A stretch of DNA of 64,000 bases from Chloroflexia bacterium SDU3-3. GTDB taxonomy: Bacteria; Chloroflexota; Chloroflexia; Chloroflexales; Roseiflexaceae. How positions within the stretch are numbered: the first letter of the stretch is position 1; every line of letters begins with the position of its first letter. The notes beneath the pieces were generated by a model that worked only from the letters and a program-made list of their open reading frames with translations, was not told where the DNA came from and searched no databases. Both the position numbers and the translations under genes were made by a program. Location: assembly GCA_009268125.1 (NCBI GenBank), contig WBOU01000022.1:1-64000 (forward strand), written 5' to 3'. Below are positions 52,783-61,746 of this stretch, piece by piece.

Positions 52783-52922
52783 GGAAGATTCGCCTCTCTT
52801 TTCAGTTGTTACAATGATGCATAGAATCAAACGTGCGGATAAGGCCATATTATAGGATAGATCGACCTGTTTCTCCCCACTAGCAGCAGGGCTGCCCAGC
52901 AGCGCACCATTCCCGACAAATC

Positions 52923-52956
52923 AAAAGCAGCGCAGCTCTTTGCCCGCGCTGCTTTT
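52923..52956. terminator. Bidirectional terminator after the S8 protease gene
   Basis: AAAAGCAGCGC (52923-52933) pairs with GCGCTGCTTTT (52946-52956). The A/T ends serve both directions; it lies 28 bases after the protease stop. Confidence 0.82.
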
Positions 52957-52983
52957 GGCTAGCTAGCCCCTAGCACATGCGCC

Positions 52984-54366
52984 CTAGCGCGCCAACAGCG
53001 GCAGATAGATCGAGTGTGTCGTGTGCAGCCCTGAGGTAGGCTGCTCAGGCGGGGTGGTCATATCGATGTCGGGCCGTAGGATGTGTAGCGCCGCCTGAAC
53101 CTGCAGCGCCCCATAGCCATAGATCTCATCGTAGCCAGCCACACCCAGATCCGTCGCGCCGCTCTCAAGCGCCGCCTGGATCTCGCCGCGAGTAGCAGTG
53201 GGGGCGGCGGCCCGCAGCAGCGCGGCGGCGCCCGAGACATGTGGCGCGGCCATCGAGGTGCCCTGCAGCAGGCACCATGCAAACTCGCTCGGCATACCGC
53301 AGAGCGCCCCCAGCGTCTGCTGCGCCACGCCATCGGCATAGCCATCGCCATCCACATCGGCAAACAGATCGCCGCCGGGGGCCGTGAGATTGATCCCCCT
53401 GCCTGTGTTGGTATAGCGCGTACGCTGCTGCAGCACATCCAGCGCGCCCACCGCGATCACGTTGGGGTGGTTGGAGGGAAAATCGATCGTCGACTCGCCA
53501 AAATTGCCCGCCGCCGCGACGATCACCACATCGGCGGCAGTAGCCATCGCGATCGCATCATTCACAACATCCGACGAGCAGTCGGGCCACTGGCCGGTGC
53601 CCACGCCGGTGCAGTCGGCCCCCAGCGAGAGGTTGATCACAGCAGCGCCGTGGCTGCTGGCCCAGGCGATGCCCTTGGCCACGTTGGACATGAGGCAGCT
53701 GCCCGACTCGTCACACGCCTTGATCGGCATCAGGGTGACGCCGCTGGCCATACCATTATTTTCGCACTGGGCCACCGTGCCAGCCACGTGGGTGCCGTGG
53801 CCGTTGTCATCCTGGGCGGCGGCCAACCCCTCCGCACCAGTGATGGCGTTGTAGGGCGAGGTGAAGCTGTGGCAGCCGAGGTCGGGGGCGTTGGTCGCGA
53901 TCCCGGTGTCGATCACCGCCACCACCACGCCAGCGCCGGTGGTGAGCGGCCAGACCGCCGGGGCCTGCGTGACCCGCAGGTGCCACTGATACGAAGCGAG
54001 GGCGCCGCTGATTGCGCCGGGCTGCGCCGGGCTGCTTGTGCGCACCGCCGCATCGCTGATCTGGATCACATAGTCCTGCTCGGCGGCGACCACGCTGGAG
54101 CGCGCGCGCGTCTGAGCCAGCGCCTGCTGGGGCGGGGTGCCGGGCACCACGGGAGCCGTGTACCACTGGCCGAACAGGGGTGCGGCACCGGGCAGTGCTG
54201 GCGAGCCATCCGCCAGGCGCACCAGCACGCGGTCGGTCGCAATCGAGGCATTCAGCGTAGCAGGGGGCCACGTGCTCTGAGAGGAGGGCTGGGCGCTGGC
54301 CTGCGCACCGGGGAGCGCCATGAGAACAATGCCAAGGGCCACAAAAAAGATTCTACGCGACAACAT
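52984..54366 (-). CDS. Secreted subtilisin-like serine protease (S8)
   Basis: The 460-residue protein has a signal peptide (IFFVALGIVLMALPGAQASA, cut near residue 25) and a short pro-region to about 120. The S8 catalytic domain has Asp153 (VVAVIDTGI), His190 (NGHGTHVAG) and Ser371 (GTSMAAPHVSG). Asn in VAAAGNFGE forms the oxyanion site. Extra cysteines (165, 201, 218, 224, 252, 263) may form disulfides. It should act outside the cell. The 5' region has two overlapping inverted repeats. Confidence 0.95.
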   Translation of the reverse strand: MLSRRIFFVALGIVLMALPGAQASAQPSSQSTWPPATLNASIATDRVLVRLADGSPALPGAAPLFGQWYTAPVVPGTPPQQALAQTRARSSVVAAEQDYVIQISDAAVRTSSPAQPGAISGALASYQWHLRVTQAPAVWPLTTGAGVVVAVIDTGIATNAPDLGCHSFTSPYNAITGAEGLAAAQDDNGHGTHVAGTVAQCENNGMASGVTLMPIKACDESGSCLMSNVAKGIAWASSHGAAVINLSLGADCTGVGTGQWPDCSSDVVNDAIAMATAADVVIVAAAGNFGESTIDFPSNHPNVIAVGALDVLQQRTRYTNTGRGINLTAPGGDLFADVDGDGYADGVAQQTLGALCGMPSEFAWCLLQGTSMAAPHVSGAAALLRAAAPTATRGEIQAALESGATDLGVAGYDEIYGYGALQVQAALHILRPDIDMTTPPEQPTSGLHTTHSIYLPLLAR

Positions 54367-54370
54367 GGCG

Positions 54371-54409
54371 CAATATCTCTCTTTGCGATATTGTCTTCAG
54401 GGACAATAT
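54371..54409 (-). promoter_or_regulatory. Overlapping inverted repeats before the S8 protease start
   Basis: On the minus strand ATATTGTC (54409-54402) can pair with GACAATAT (54395-54388). The same second segment, read as CAATATC (54393-54387), can instead pair with GATATTG (54377-54371) next to the ATG and would enclose the GAGAGA ribosome binding site. The two stems exclude each other. A TATATT (-10-like) overlaps the first repeat, so it may also be an operator. Confidence 0.5.
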
Positions 54410-54543
54410 AGACAAAATGGTATCAATTTGATTGCGACTAGGACGAGCACCACTATACGTGGCGCACGAACCAAGGGCATACCAACCCTACGATGGAGGC
54501 CCGTGGGATGACAGGGGGGCCTAGCCACATAAAATATTATTTG

Positions 54544-54591
54544 ACTTTCGAAAGTAAATAGTTGACAAACTCAAACCAGCAGTGCTATACT
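54544..54591 (+). promoter_or_regulatory. Promoter and palindromic operator of the SufR-like gene
   Basis: TTGACA (54562-54567) and TATACT (54586-54591) are 18 bases apart. A perfect 12-base palindrome, ACTTTCGAAAGT, lies at 54544-54555, just upstream of the -35. It is a plausible site for the regulator encoded downstream. Confidence 0.75.
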
Positions 54592-54632
54592 TACGGCCAG
54601 AGGAACTGATTAACGAGAGAGCATAGGACACC

Positions 54633-55274
54633 ATGGTGCTTGAACATCGCGAACAAGGCGAAACTCGGCAAGAGATTCTGGGCCTGCTTCGGCAGAACGG
54701 CTCGATGACCGCTGCTGAGCTCAGTTCTGCACTCGGGATTGGTGCGGTGGGCGTGCGCCAGCATCTGGCGCTGCTTGAGCGCGACAATCTGGTGCGCATC
54801 GCCGATGTTCGCCGAGGTATCGGCAGGCCTAGCCATCTCTACTCACTCACTGAAAACGCCGAGCAGCTCTTCCCCAAGCGCTACGACAAAATCGCCCTGG
54901 AAACCCTCGAATTTGTCGAGATGCTGGGCGGCGACGAGGCCATCAACCGGCTGTTCGCCTACCGCCGCGGCAAGCTTGAGAAGCAGTATGCCCTGCAGCT
55001 TGCCGACAAGACCCCGCGCGAACGAGTCTTCGCGCTGGCCGAGATCCTCAACGAGCAGGGCTATATGTGCGAAGTCTCCCAGGAGCCTGACGGCTCCGTC
55101 ATCCTCACCGAGCACAACTGCCCGATCGACTGCGTTGCGCGCTCCTATCAGCAGATCTGCTCGCACGAGCTAACGCTCTACGAGTCGCTGCTGGGCACGC
55201 CGATCATCCGCGAGCAGAACATCACCGAAGATGACACCTGCTGTCGCTATCGCATCCCCGCTTCAGCCCTCTAG
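54633..55274 (+). CDS. SufR-like Fe-S-type transcriptional regulator
   Basis: The 213-residue protein has an N-terminal winged helix (ILGLLRQNGSMTAAELSSALGIGAVGVRQHL, shown partly) and a C-terminal region with Cys163, Cys167, Cys176 and Cys203/Cys204 (HNCPIDC ... ICSHELTLYESLLG ... DTCCRYRI). This matches the cysteine layout of SufR, the iron-sulfur-cluster regulator of suf genes, so redox or Fe-S sensing is likely. It lies 121 bases before the superoxide dismutase gene. No suf genes are in the window, so its target may be itself and the sod gene. Confidence 0.85.
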   Translation: MVLEHREQGETRQEILGLLRQNGSMTAAELSSALGIGAVGVRQHLALLERDNLVRIADVRRGIGRPSHLYSLTENAEQLFPKRYDKIALETLEFVEMLGGDEAINRLFAYRRGKLEKQYALQLADKTPRERVFALAEILNEQGYMCEVSQEPDGSVILTEHNCPIDCVARSYQQICSHELTLYESLLGTPIIREQNITEDDTCCRYRIPASAL

Positions 55275-55334
55275 GGCGGAGCCGCCGCAATCAGATATGC
55301 GGCACCCATCCACCTAAGAAAACCAAACGCGTCG

Positions 55335-55360
55335 GCTCTTCGTACAGGTGTACGAAGAGC
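55335..55360 (+). terminator. Hairpin between the SufR-like and sod genes
   Basis: GCTCTTCGTACA (55335-55346) pairs perfectly with 55349-55360, with a minimal loop, followed by GTTCTCTCTT. It may end the regulator transcript or sit in the sod leader. Confidence 0.55.
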
Positions 55361-55395
55361 GTTCTCTCTTGCCGAGTTTTGGAGGAGGAATCCCT

Positions 55396-56001
<606 letters not shown>

Positions 56002-56024
56002 TCATCACCAACCCAACGATCTCT

Positions 56025-56058
56025 GGCGAGCTGCATCCTGCGGCTCGCCTTTTGTTTT
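56025..56058 (+). terminator. Terminator after the superoxide dismutase gene
   Basis: GGCGAGC (56025-56031) pairs with GCTCGCC (56043-56049), followed by TTTTGTTTT. Confidence 0.85.
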
Positions 56059-56129
56059 GCCGCAAGGTTGACGGCTGCCGCAGAACCACCTATGATCTCC
56101 CTAGTAGCCGCGGTCTATTGCAACCACCC

Positions 56130-57614
56130 ATGCAGATCTGGAACATCCCTACCACCCACCATATCCTGCGCGTGTTCCCGCTAGTCACCGCCCTGGCCAT
56201 TGTGCTGGCAGGCGCACAGCTAGTGTTCCGCGACGAGCCAGACCACGACATGCGCCAGGGCGACGCCATGTTCGGCGCAGGGCGCTACTATGCGGCGTGG
56301 CAGATCTACCGCAGCCTAGCCAGCCAGCACCCCAGCGCGCAGAGCATGGCGCGGCTGGGCATGATCCAGGCCGTGCGCGGCGAGCACGCCGCCGCCAGCC
56401 GTAGCTTCGGCAGCGCGCTGCGCATGGGTGTGGCTGGCCGCGACTACACGCTAGTGCGGCTCTACCAGGGCAGCAGCGCGCTGGCCCAGGGCTACTACGA
56501 TGATGCCATCCGCTCCTGGCGCTTGATCGACGACCACGCCGACATGGCCCCCTACGCCCGCGTTCTGGAGGCCGAGGCCCTGCTGCGCGGGCGCAACTAC
56601 GCCGCCGCCGAGCAGGCATTCGATGGGCTGCGGCAGGCCAGGCTGCCCCAGGAGTGGCGCTGGGCGGTGCAGCTGCGGCTGGCCACGCTGCGCGCCAGCG
56701 ACAGCGCGGGCGAGGCCAGCGCGCTGCTGGGCGGCATCGGCGGCATCGCCCCCGCCCTGCCCGACCCGCTGATGGTCGCGCCGCTGCTGCCCAAGCCTAG
56801 CCCCGCGCCCGACCTGCTGGCGGCAGCCATCCAGGGCCAGCCAGACGAGCGCGCCATGCAGCTGGGGCAGGCCTACCTCTCGGCGGGCATGGCCGAGCTG
56901 GCGCTGGCCCAGTTCGACGCTGTGCCCAGCGATAGCCCGCTGGCGGTGCGCGCCCAGTCGTATGCGGCCTACACCCGCCTGCGCACCGGCGACGCCGCAG
57001 GCGGCATCGGCGCACTGAACGCCCTGGTGCGCAGCCATCCCAACGATACCCAGCTGCGGGCCATGCTGGCCCTGGCCTCGCTTGAGACCGGCGACACCAA
57101 GCACGCCGAGGTACAGGTGAAGGTGCTGCGCCAGATCGCGCCGAATAGCCCGAACACCTACCTCGCATGGGCGCAGTGGTACGCCGCGCAGAGCGAGTAT
57201 ATCGAGGCCAGCAGCAGCTACCAGAAAGCCCTGGCCGCTGCGCCGCCCGACCAGCGAGGCACCTACCTGACAGAGACCGTCCGCTTCCACCTGACGACCA
57301 CCGTGCGGATCTGTGAAAATGGCCGACCCGCCGCCCAAGAGGCGGCCCTGCTCGTCGATAGCAGCGCGGCTTGGGCGGCCCTGGCCCAGGCCCAGATCGC
57401 CTGCGGCAACTTCGCCGAGGCCGAGCGCGCGGCCAGCACCGCCCAGCAACGCGACCCCCGCAGCGCCGAGGCCAGCTTCTACCTGGGCAAGGCGCTGGCG
57501 CTGCGGGGCCAGCGCGGCCCAGCCCGCGAGGCGCTGGTGGCGGCGGCGGATCTCGCGCCCGACAGCGACTGGCGGGCCAAGGCCGAGGCGCAGCTCTCCA
57601 TCCTCGGGCTCTAG
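56130..57614 (+). CDS. Membrane-anchored TPR protein
   Basis: The 494-residue protein has one N-terminal transmembrane helix (FPLVTALAIVLAGAQLVF) and then about eight to ten tetratricopeptide-like helix pairs (for example GDAMFGAGRYYAAWQIYRSL and AEASFYLGKALALRGQRGPA). A role as an assembly scaffold at the outer face of the membrane is likely but unspecific. ATG 56130 lies after the sod terminator; an in-frame extension into sod is rejected. Confidence 0.82.
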   Translation: MQIWNIPTTHHILRVFPLVTALAIVLAGAQLVFRDEPDHDMRQGDAMFGAGRYYAAWQIYRSLASQHPSAQSMARLGMIQAVRGEHAAASRSFGSALRMGVAGRDYTLVRLYQGSSALAQGYYDDAIRSWRLIDDHADMAPYARVLEAEALLRGRNYAAAEQAFDGLRQARLPQEWRWAVQLRLATLRASDSAGEASALLGGIGGIAPALPDPLMVAPLLPKPSPAPDLLAAAIQGQPDERAMQLGQAYLSAGMAELALAQFDAVPSDSPLAVRAQSYAAYTRLRTGDAAGGIGALNALVRSHPNDTQLRAMLALASLETGDTKHAEVQVKVLRQIAPNSPNTYLAWAQWYAAQSEYIEASSSYQKALAAAPPDQRGTYLTETVRFHLTTTVRICENGRPAAQEAALLVDSSAAWAALAQAQIACGNFAEAERAASTAQQRDPRSAEASFYLGKALALRGQRGPAREALVAAADLAPDSDWRAKAEAQLSILGL

Positions 57615-57689
57615 CAGAACGCAAGCTATAGGGCATGCGGATGCCAGATTCGTGTATAATGCCATCGCTCATGCTGTGGAGGAACTCAC

Positions 57690-58376
57690 GTGCCACTTGC
57701 CGAATATTCCGGGCGGCCTGTGCTGCTCGCACCCTCAATCCTGTCCGCCGACTTCGCCCACCTGGGCCGCGACGCCCGCGCCGCCGAGCAGGCCGGGGCC
57801 GACTGGCTGCAGATCGACGTGATGGATGGTGTGTTCGTGCCGAATATTAGCGTCGGCCTGCCGGTGGTCGAGTCGCTGCGCAAGGAGGTGGCGCTCACCC
57901 TGGACTGCCACCTGATGATCACGCAGCCCGAGCGCTACGTTGAGGCCTTTATCAAGGCGGGCGCGAACCACGTGACGGTGCACGCCGAGGCCACCCAGCA
58001 CCTGCACCGCACCATCCAGCAGATCAAAGAGCTGGGCGCAACCGCCGGGGTGGCCTTGAACCCCGCCACCCCGCTGAGCGCGCTGGATGAGATCGCGCCC
58101 GATCTCGATCTGGTGCTGATCATGACCGTGAACCCCGGCTTCGGCGGGCAGCAGTACATCGCGGCCAGCTCGGGCAAGATCGCGCGGCTGCGGGCCATGC
58201 TGGACGGGCGCGGGCTGGGCCACGTGCAGATCCAGGTGGACGGCGGCATTAAGGCGAGCAACATCCGCACGGTGGTGGAGGCCGGGGCCAGCAATATCGT
58301 GGCCGGTTCGGCGATCTTCAGCCCCGCGTTTAGTGTAGAGAGCGCCATCGGCCAGATGCGCGCCGCCCTGCAGTAG
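57690..58376 (+). CDS. rpe: Ribulose-phosphate 3-epimerase
   Basis: The 228-residue (beta/alpha)8 enzyme interconverts ribulose 5-phosphate and xylulose 5-phosphate. LAPSILSADFAHLG, WLQIDVMDGVFVPNIS, DCHLMI, VNPGFGGQ and QVDGGI carry the catalytic Asp and His residues. The start is a GTG at 57690 with GGAGGAACT upstream and TATAAT at 57655-57660. Seven bases separate its stop from the next start, so the pair is co-transcribed. Confidence 0.97.
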   Translation: MPLAEYSGRPVLLAPSILSADFAHLGRDARAAEQAGADWLQIDVMDGVFVPNISVGLPVVESLRKEVALTLDCHLMITQPERYVEAFIKAGANHVTVHAEATQHLHRTIQQIKELGATAGVALNPATPLSALDEIAPDLDLVLIMTVNPGFGGQQYIAASSGKIARLRAMLDGRGLGHVQIQVDGGIKASNIRTVVEAGASNIVAGSAIFSPAFSVESAIGQMRAALQ

Positions 58377-58383
58377 GCAGCCG

Positions 58384-59163
58384 ATGACCAGCATCACCCT
58401 GGCCGCCACCAACCACGACCCCGACGGGCGGCTGTACGAGCAGACCGCGCGCATGCTGCCGCGCCTTGCAGGCCTGTTCCCGCAGATCACCGTGCTGCTG
58501 ACCAGCACCAGCCAGGCCCGCAGCGAGGCCCTGCTGCGCGAGGCGGGCTGCGACACGACCCGCGAGCCGCAGCCGCCCGGCGGGCTGGCCAAGCTCGGCG
58601 AGCCGCGCCGCAGCGTCATCCGCCGCGCGCTGGAGTTGGGCGCTGGCCACGTGGTGTTCTGCGACTTCGACCGCATGCTGCACTGGGCCGAGCACCACCC
58701 CGCCGAGCTGGCCGCCACGCTTGACCAGATCGCCCAGCACGACTTCACCGTGCTGGCCCGCACCCCGCGCGCCTTCGCCAGCCACCCGCGCTGCCAGCGC
58801 GACACCGAGAGTACGATCAACACCGCCTTCGCCGCCGTGAGCGGGCTGGCCTGGGACACAGGGGCTGGGGCGCGCGGGCTCTCGCGCCGCGCCGCCGAGG
58901 CCATCCTGGCGGGCTGCTCCGACACCAGCGTGGGCGTGGATGTGGCCTGGCCGCTGTTCCTGCTGCGCCAGGGCGGCTTCGATGTGGCCTGTATCCCCAC
59001 CGAGGGCATGGAGTTCGAGACCGCCGACCGCTTCGGCGACCAGGTGGCCGCGCTGGGCGGCCTGGCCGCGTGGATCGACCGGCTGGATGCCGACCCGCGC
59101 CAGTGGGCGCTGCGGCTGGATGTGGCCAGAGTCGAGGTCGAATCGCTCTTCCCGTTCAGCTGA
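58384..59163 (+). CDS. Conserved hypothetical protein, possibly glycosyltransferase-A-like
   Basis: The 259-residue product has alternating strand/helix pattern (TSITLAATNHDPDGRLYEQT, ITVLLTSTSQARSEALLREA) and VVFCDFDRML, which could be the DxD-type metal site of a GT-A glycosyltransferase. Later GVDVAWPLFLLRQGGFDVACIPTEG resembles the second half of such enzymes. The family is not recognised with certainty. It follows rpe by seven bases. Confidence 0.6.
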   Translation: MTSITLAATNHDPDGRLYEQTARMLPRLAGLFPQITVLLTSTSQARSEALLREAGCDTTREPQPPGGLAKLGEPRRSVIRRALELGAGHVVFCDFDRMLHWAEHHPAELAATLDQIAQHDFTVLARTPRAFASHPRCQRDTESTINTAFAAVSGLAWDTGAGARGLSRRAAEAILAGCSDTSVGVDVAWPLFLLRQGGFDVACIPTEGMEFETADRFGDQVAALGGLAAWIDRLDADPRQWALRLDVARVEVESLFPFS

Positions 59164-59304
59164 TTGCGCAAGCCCGTCGCACAGCGCCGCAGTACCAGTA
59201 TCGGGCTATGGTACAATCTACAGCCATGCGCTGTATTTCGCAGCCCAAAAGAATCGCATCCCCAGCTAGTGTGTATGTTTGCTCGACAAGAGCGGAGGAA
59301 ATAG

Positions 59305-60747
59305 ATGCCGAAAGACGGAATCACGCCACGCGACCGTGACTACTCGCAGTGGTACCTGGATATTGTGCAGCAGGCTGGCCTGGCCGACTACGCCGAGGTG
59401 GTGCGCGGCTGCATCGTGTTCAAGCCCACCGGCTACGCGATCTGGGAGCGCATGCAGCGCGCGCTGGATGACCGCATCAAGGAGACCGGGCACGAGAACG
59501 CCTACTTCCCGCTGCTCATCCCCAAGAGCTTCATCATGAAGGAGGCCGAGCACGTCGAGGGCTTTGCGCCCGAGCTGTTCGAGGTGACCCAGATCGGCAG
59601 CGAGAAGCTGGAAGACCCCTATGTGGTGCGCCCCACGTCGGAGACGATCATCGGCCACTTCTACGCCAAGTGGATCCGCAGCTACCGCGACCTGCCGCTG
59701 CTGATTAACCAGTGGGCCAACGTGATGCGCGCCGAGAAGCGCACCCGCCCGTTCCTGCGCACCGCCGAGTTCCTCTGGCAGGAGGGCCACACCGTACACG
59801 CCGACGAGGCCGACGCCGAGCGCGAGACGCTGATGATCCTGCACGATGTCTACGCCGACTTCGCCGAGCGCGAGATGGCCATGCCGGTGATCCGCGGCCT
59901 GAAGACCGAGAAGGAGAAGTTCCCCGGCGCGCTGCGCTCGTACTGCATCGAGGCCATGATGCAGGATGGCCGCGCGCTGCAGGCCGGCACCTCGCACAAC
60001 CTGGGCCAGAACTTCGCCAAGGCCTTCGACATCACCTACACCGACCAGAACAACACCATCCAGCACGCCTGGACCACCTCGTGGGGCGTTTCGACCCGAC
60101 TGATCGGCGCGATGATCATGACCCACTCGGATGACGAGGGCCTGGTGCTGCCGCCGCGGCTCGCGCCCATCCAGGTGGTGGTGGTGCCGATCTACAAGAA
60201 CGACACCGAGCGCAGCGCCGTGATGGCCGCCGTCGAGACCATCACCAAGCCCTGGAAGGGCCGCATCCGCATGAAGATCGACGACCGCCAGAACCTGACG
60301 CCCGGCTTCAAGTACAACGAGTGGGAGCTGAAAGGCGTGCCGGTGCGCATCGAGGTGGGGCCGAAGGATGTGGACAAGGGCACCGTGGCCATGGCGCGGC
60401 GCGACATCCCCGGCAAGGCGGGCAAGTCGTTCGTGCCCCAGGAGGGCCTGACCGAACGGATCGAGGCGCTGCTGGAGGAGATCCAGAACGCGCTCTACCA
60501 GCGCGCCCTAGCCTTCCGCGACGACCGCACCGCCGACGTGAGCAGCTACGACGAGCTGAAGCAGCAGGTTGAGCGCGGCTTCGCGCGGGTCTACTGGGCT
60601 GGCACCACCGAGGACGAGCAGCGCATCCAGGATGAGTGCCGCGCCACCATCCGCTGCATCCCGCTGGACCAGCCCGAGGCCCCTGGCACCTGCTTCTACA
60701 CCGGCAAAGAGACCAGCCAGATGGTGATCTTCGCCCGCGCCTACTAG
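59305..60747 (+). CDS. proS: Prolyl-tRNA synthetase, archaeal/eukaryote (type 3) form
   Basis: The 480-residue class II synthetase charges tRNA-Pro. It starts GITPRDRDYSQWYLDIVQQA, has FKPTGYAIWERMQ, motif 2 in FLRTAEFLWQEGHT, and motif 3 near WGVSTRLIGAMIMTHSDDEGL (shown partly). The C-terminus ends CFYTGKETSQMVIFARAY. There is no INS editing domain, as in type 3 enzymes, which occur in archaea, eukaryotes and some bacteria including Chloroflexota, Thermus and Deinococcus. TACAAT at 59212-59217 is a possible -10. Confidence 0.97.
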   Translation: MPKDGITPRDRDYSQWYLDIVQQAGLADYAEVVRGCIVFKPTGYAIWERMQRALDDRIKETGHENAYFPLLIPKSFIMKEAEHVEGFAPELFEVTQIGSEKLEDPYVVRPTSETIIGHFYAKWIRSYRDLPLLINQWANVMRAEKRTRPFLRTAEFLWQEGHTVHADEADAERETLMILHDVYADFAEREMAMPVIRGLKTEKEKFPGALRSYCIEAMMQDGRALQAGTSHNLGQNFAKAFDITYTDQNNTIQHAWTTSWGVSTRLIGAMIMTHSDDEGLVLPPRLAPIQVVVVPIYKNDTERSAVMAAVETITKPWKGRIRMKIDDRQNLTPGFKYNEWELKGVPVRIEVGPKDVDKGTVAMARRDIPGKAGKSFVPQEGLTERIEALLEEIQNALYQRALAFRDDRTADVSSYDELKQQVERGFARVYWAGTTEDEQRIQDECRATIRCIPLDQPEAPGTCFYTGKETSQMVIFARAY

Positions 60748-60770
60748 CTACCAGCCATAGGAGAAACAGC

Positions 60771-60806
60771 GCGCCTGCTGGCGAGCAACTATTCCTCAGC
60801 AGGCGC
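60771..60806 (+). other. Hairpin between proS and the STAS gene
   Basis: GCGCCTGCTG (60771-60780) pairs with CAGCAGGCGC (60797-60806). No T run follows, so termination is uncertain. Confidence 0.4.
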
Positions 60807-60879
60807 GGTATACCTCCATGGCGGAGCTTCCGCCTGAGCTTGTTTTTCCATCACACCTTCTATTTGCAGGAGCAGCTTT

Positions 60880-61746
60880 ATGGCAGCAGATTCACAGCGC
60901 CTCTTCGATTTTTGGTCTAGCCGCAAGGACAGCACGATTGAATCGCTTGCCCAGAGCCTGCGAGACAACTGCGGCCCCTACTATCAGAACCTCTCGCAGG
61001 ATGAGCTTCTGAAGCGCGCCGCCGCCATCATCGACATCTGGCTCGATGTCCTCGTCCACGGCAAACCCGAGCGGCTGAGCAGCTTCAGCCAGCAGATCGG
61101 CACCACCCGCCTCTCCGAGGGCCTTGGCCCGAGCGTGATGATGAGCGTGATCGACCAGGTGCGCAAGGTGGTCTGGCAGGTGATGAGCGATTTCTACGTC
61201 AAGGGCGACTGGGATCTCGATCTGCTGCATACGAGCGAGGGCTGGATCCACGACATGCGGTCGAGCTTCACCGAGACCTATAACACCCACCTGCAGGAGG
61301 CCCAGCGCCAGCTGGAGGAGCGCGAGCACGAGATCGCCACGCAGAGCCAGATCATCCGCGAGACCGCCTCGCCGATCGTGCCGATCTACGACGGCATCCT
61401 GGTGATGCCGCTGGTAGGCGCGCTCGACTCGCTGCGGATCAGCCAGGTGATGGAGTCGGCGCTGGAGCATATCGTCGACAAGCAGGCCGAGGTGCTGATC
61501 ATCGACATCACCGGCGTGCCGATCGTGGACACGGGCGTGGCCAACCACCTGCTGCAGATGGCGCGCGCCATCTCGCTGCTTGGCGCAGAGGTGGTGGTGG
61601 TGGGCATCGGGGCCGAGATCGCGCAGACGATCATCCAGCTGGGCCTCGATATGAGCGCGATCATGACCATGGCCAACCTTGAGGCAGGCATCGCCTACGC
61701 CCTTGAGCAGCGCGGGTTCGCCATCCGCACGATCAGCGAGCCGTGA
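60880..61746 (+). CDS. RsbR-like protein with C-terminal STAS domain
   Basis: The 288-residue protein has a helical N-terminal region (about 1-140, RsbRD_N-like: LKRAAAIIDIWLDVLVHGKPERL, partly) and a coiled linker helix. The STAS domain follows (about 160-285), with the phosphorylation-site core LIIDITGVPIVDTGVANHL. RsbR paralogs form the stressosome with RsbS and the kinase RsbT; neither partner is near. GCAGGAGC lies just before the ATG. Its stop overlaps the next GTG by three bases. Confidence 0.9.
   Translation: MAADSQRLFDFWSSRKDSTIESLAQSLRDNCGPYYQNLSQDELLKRAAAIIDIWLDVLVHGKPERLSSFSQQIGTTRLSEGLGPSVMMSVIDQVRKVVWQVMSDFYVKGDWDLDLLHTSEGWIHDMRSSFTETYNTHLQEAQRQLEEREHEIATQSQIIRETASPIVPIYDGILVMPLVGALDSLRISQVMESALEHIVDKQAEVLIIDITGVPIVDTGVANHLLQMARAISLLGAEVVVVGIGAEIAQTIIQLGLDMSAIMTMANLEAGIAYALEQRGFAIRTISEP

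Noticed and set aside
57735-59324. Minus-strand frame of 529 codons opposite rpe and the following gene
   Set aside because: It covers rpe, whose family match is beyond doubt, and shows no motif of its own.
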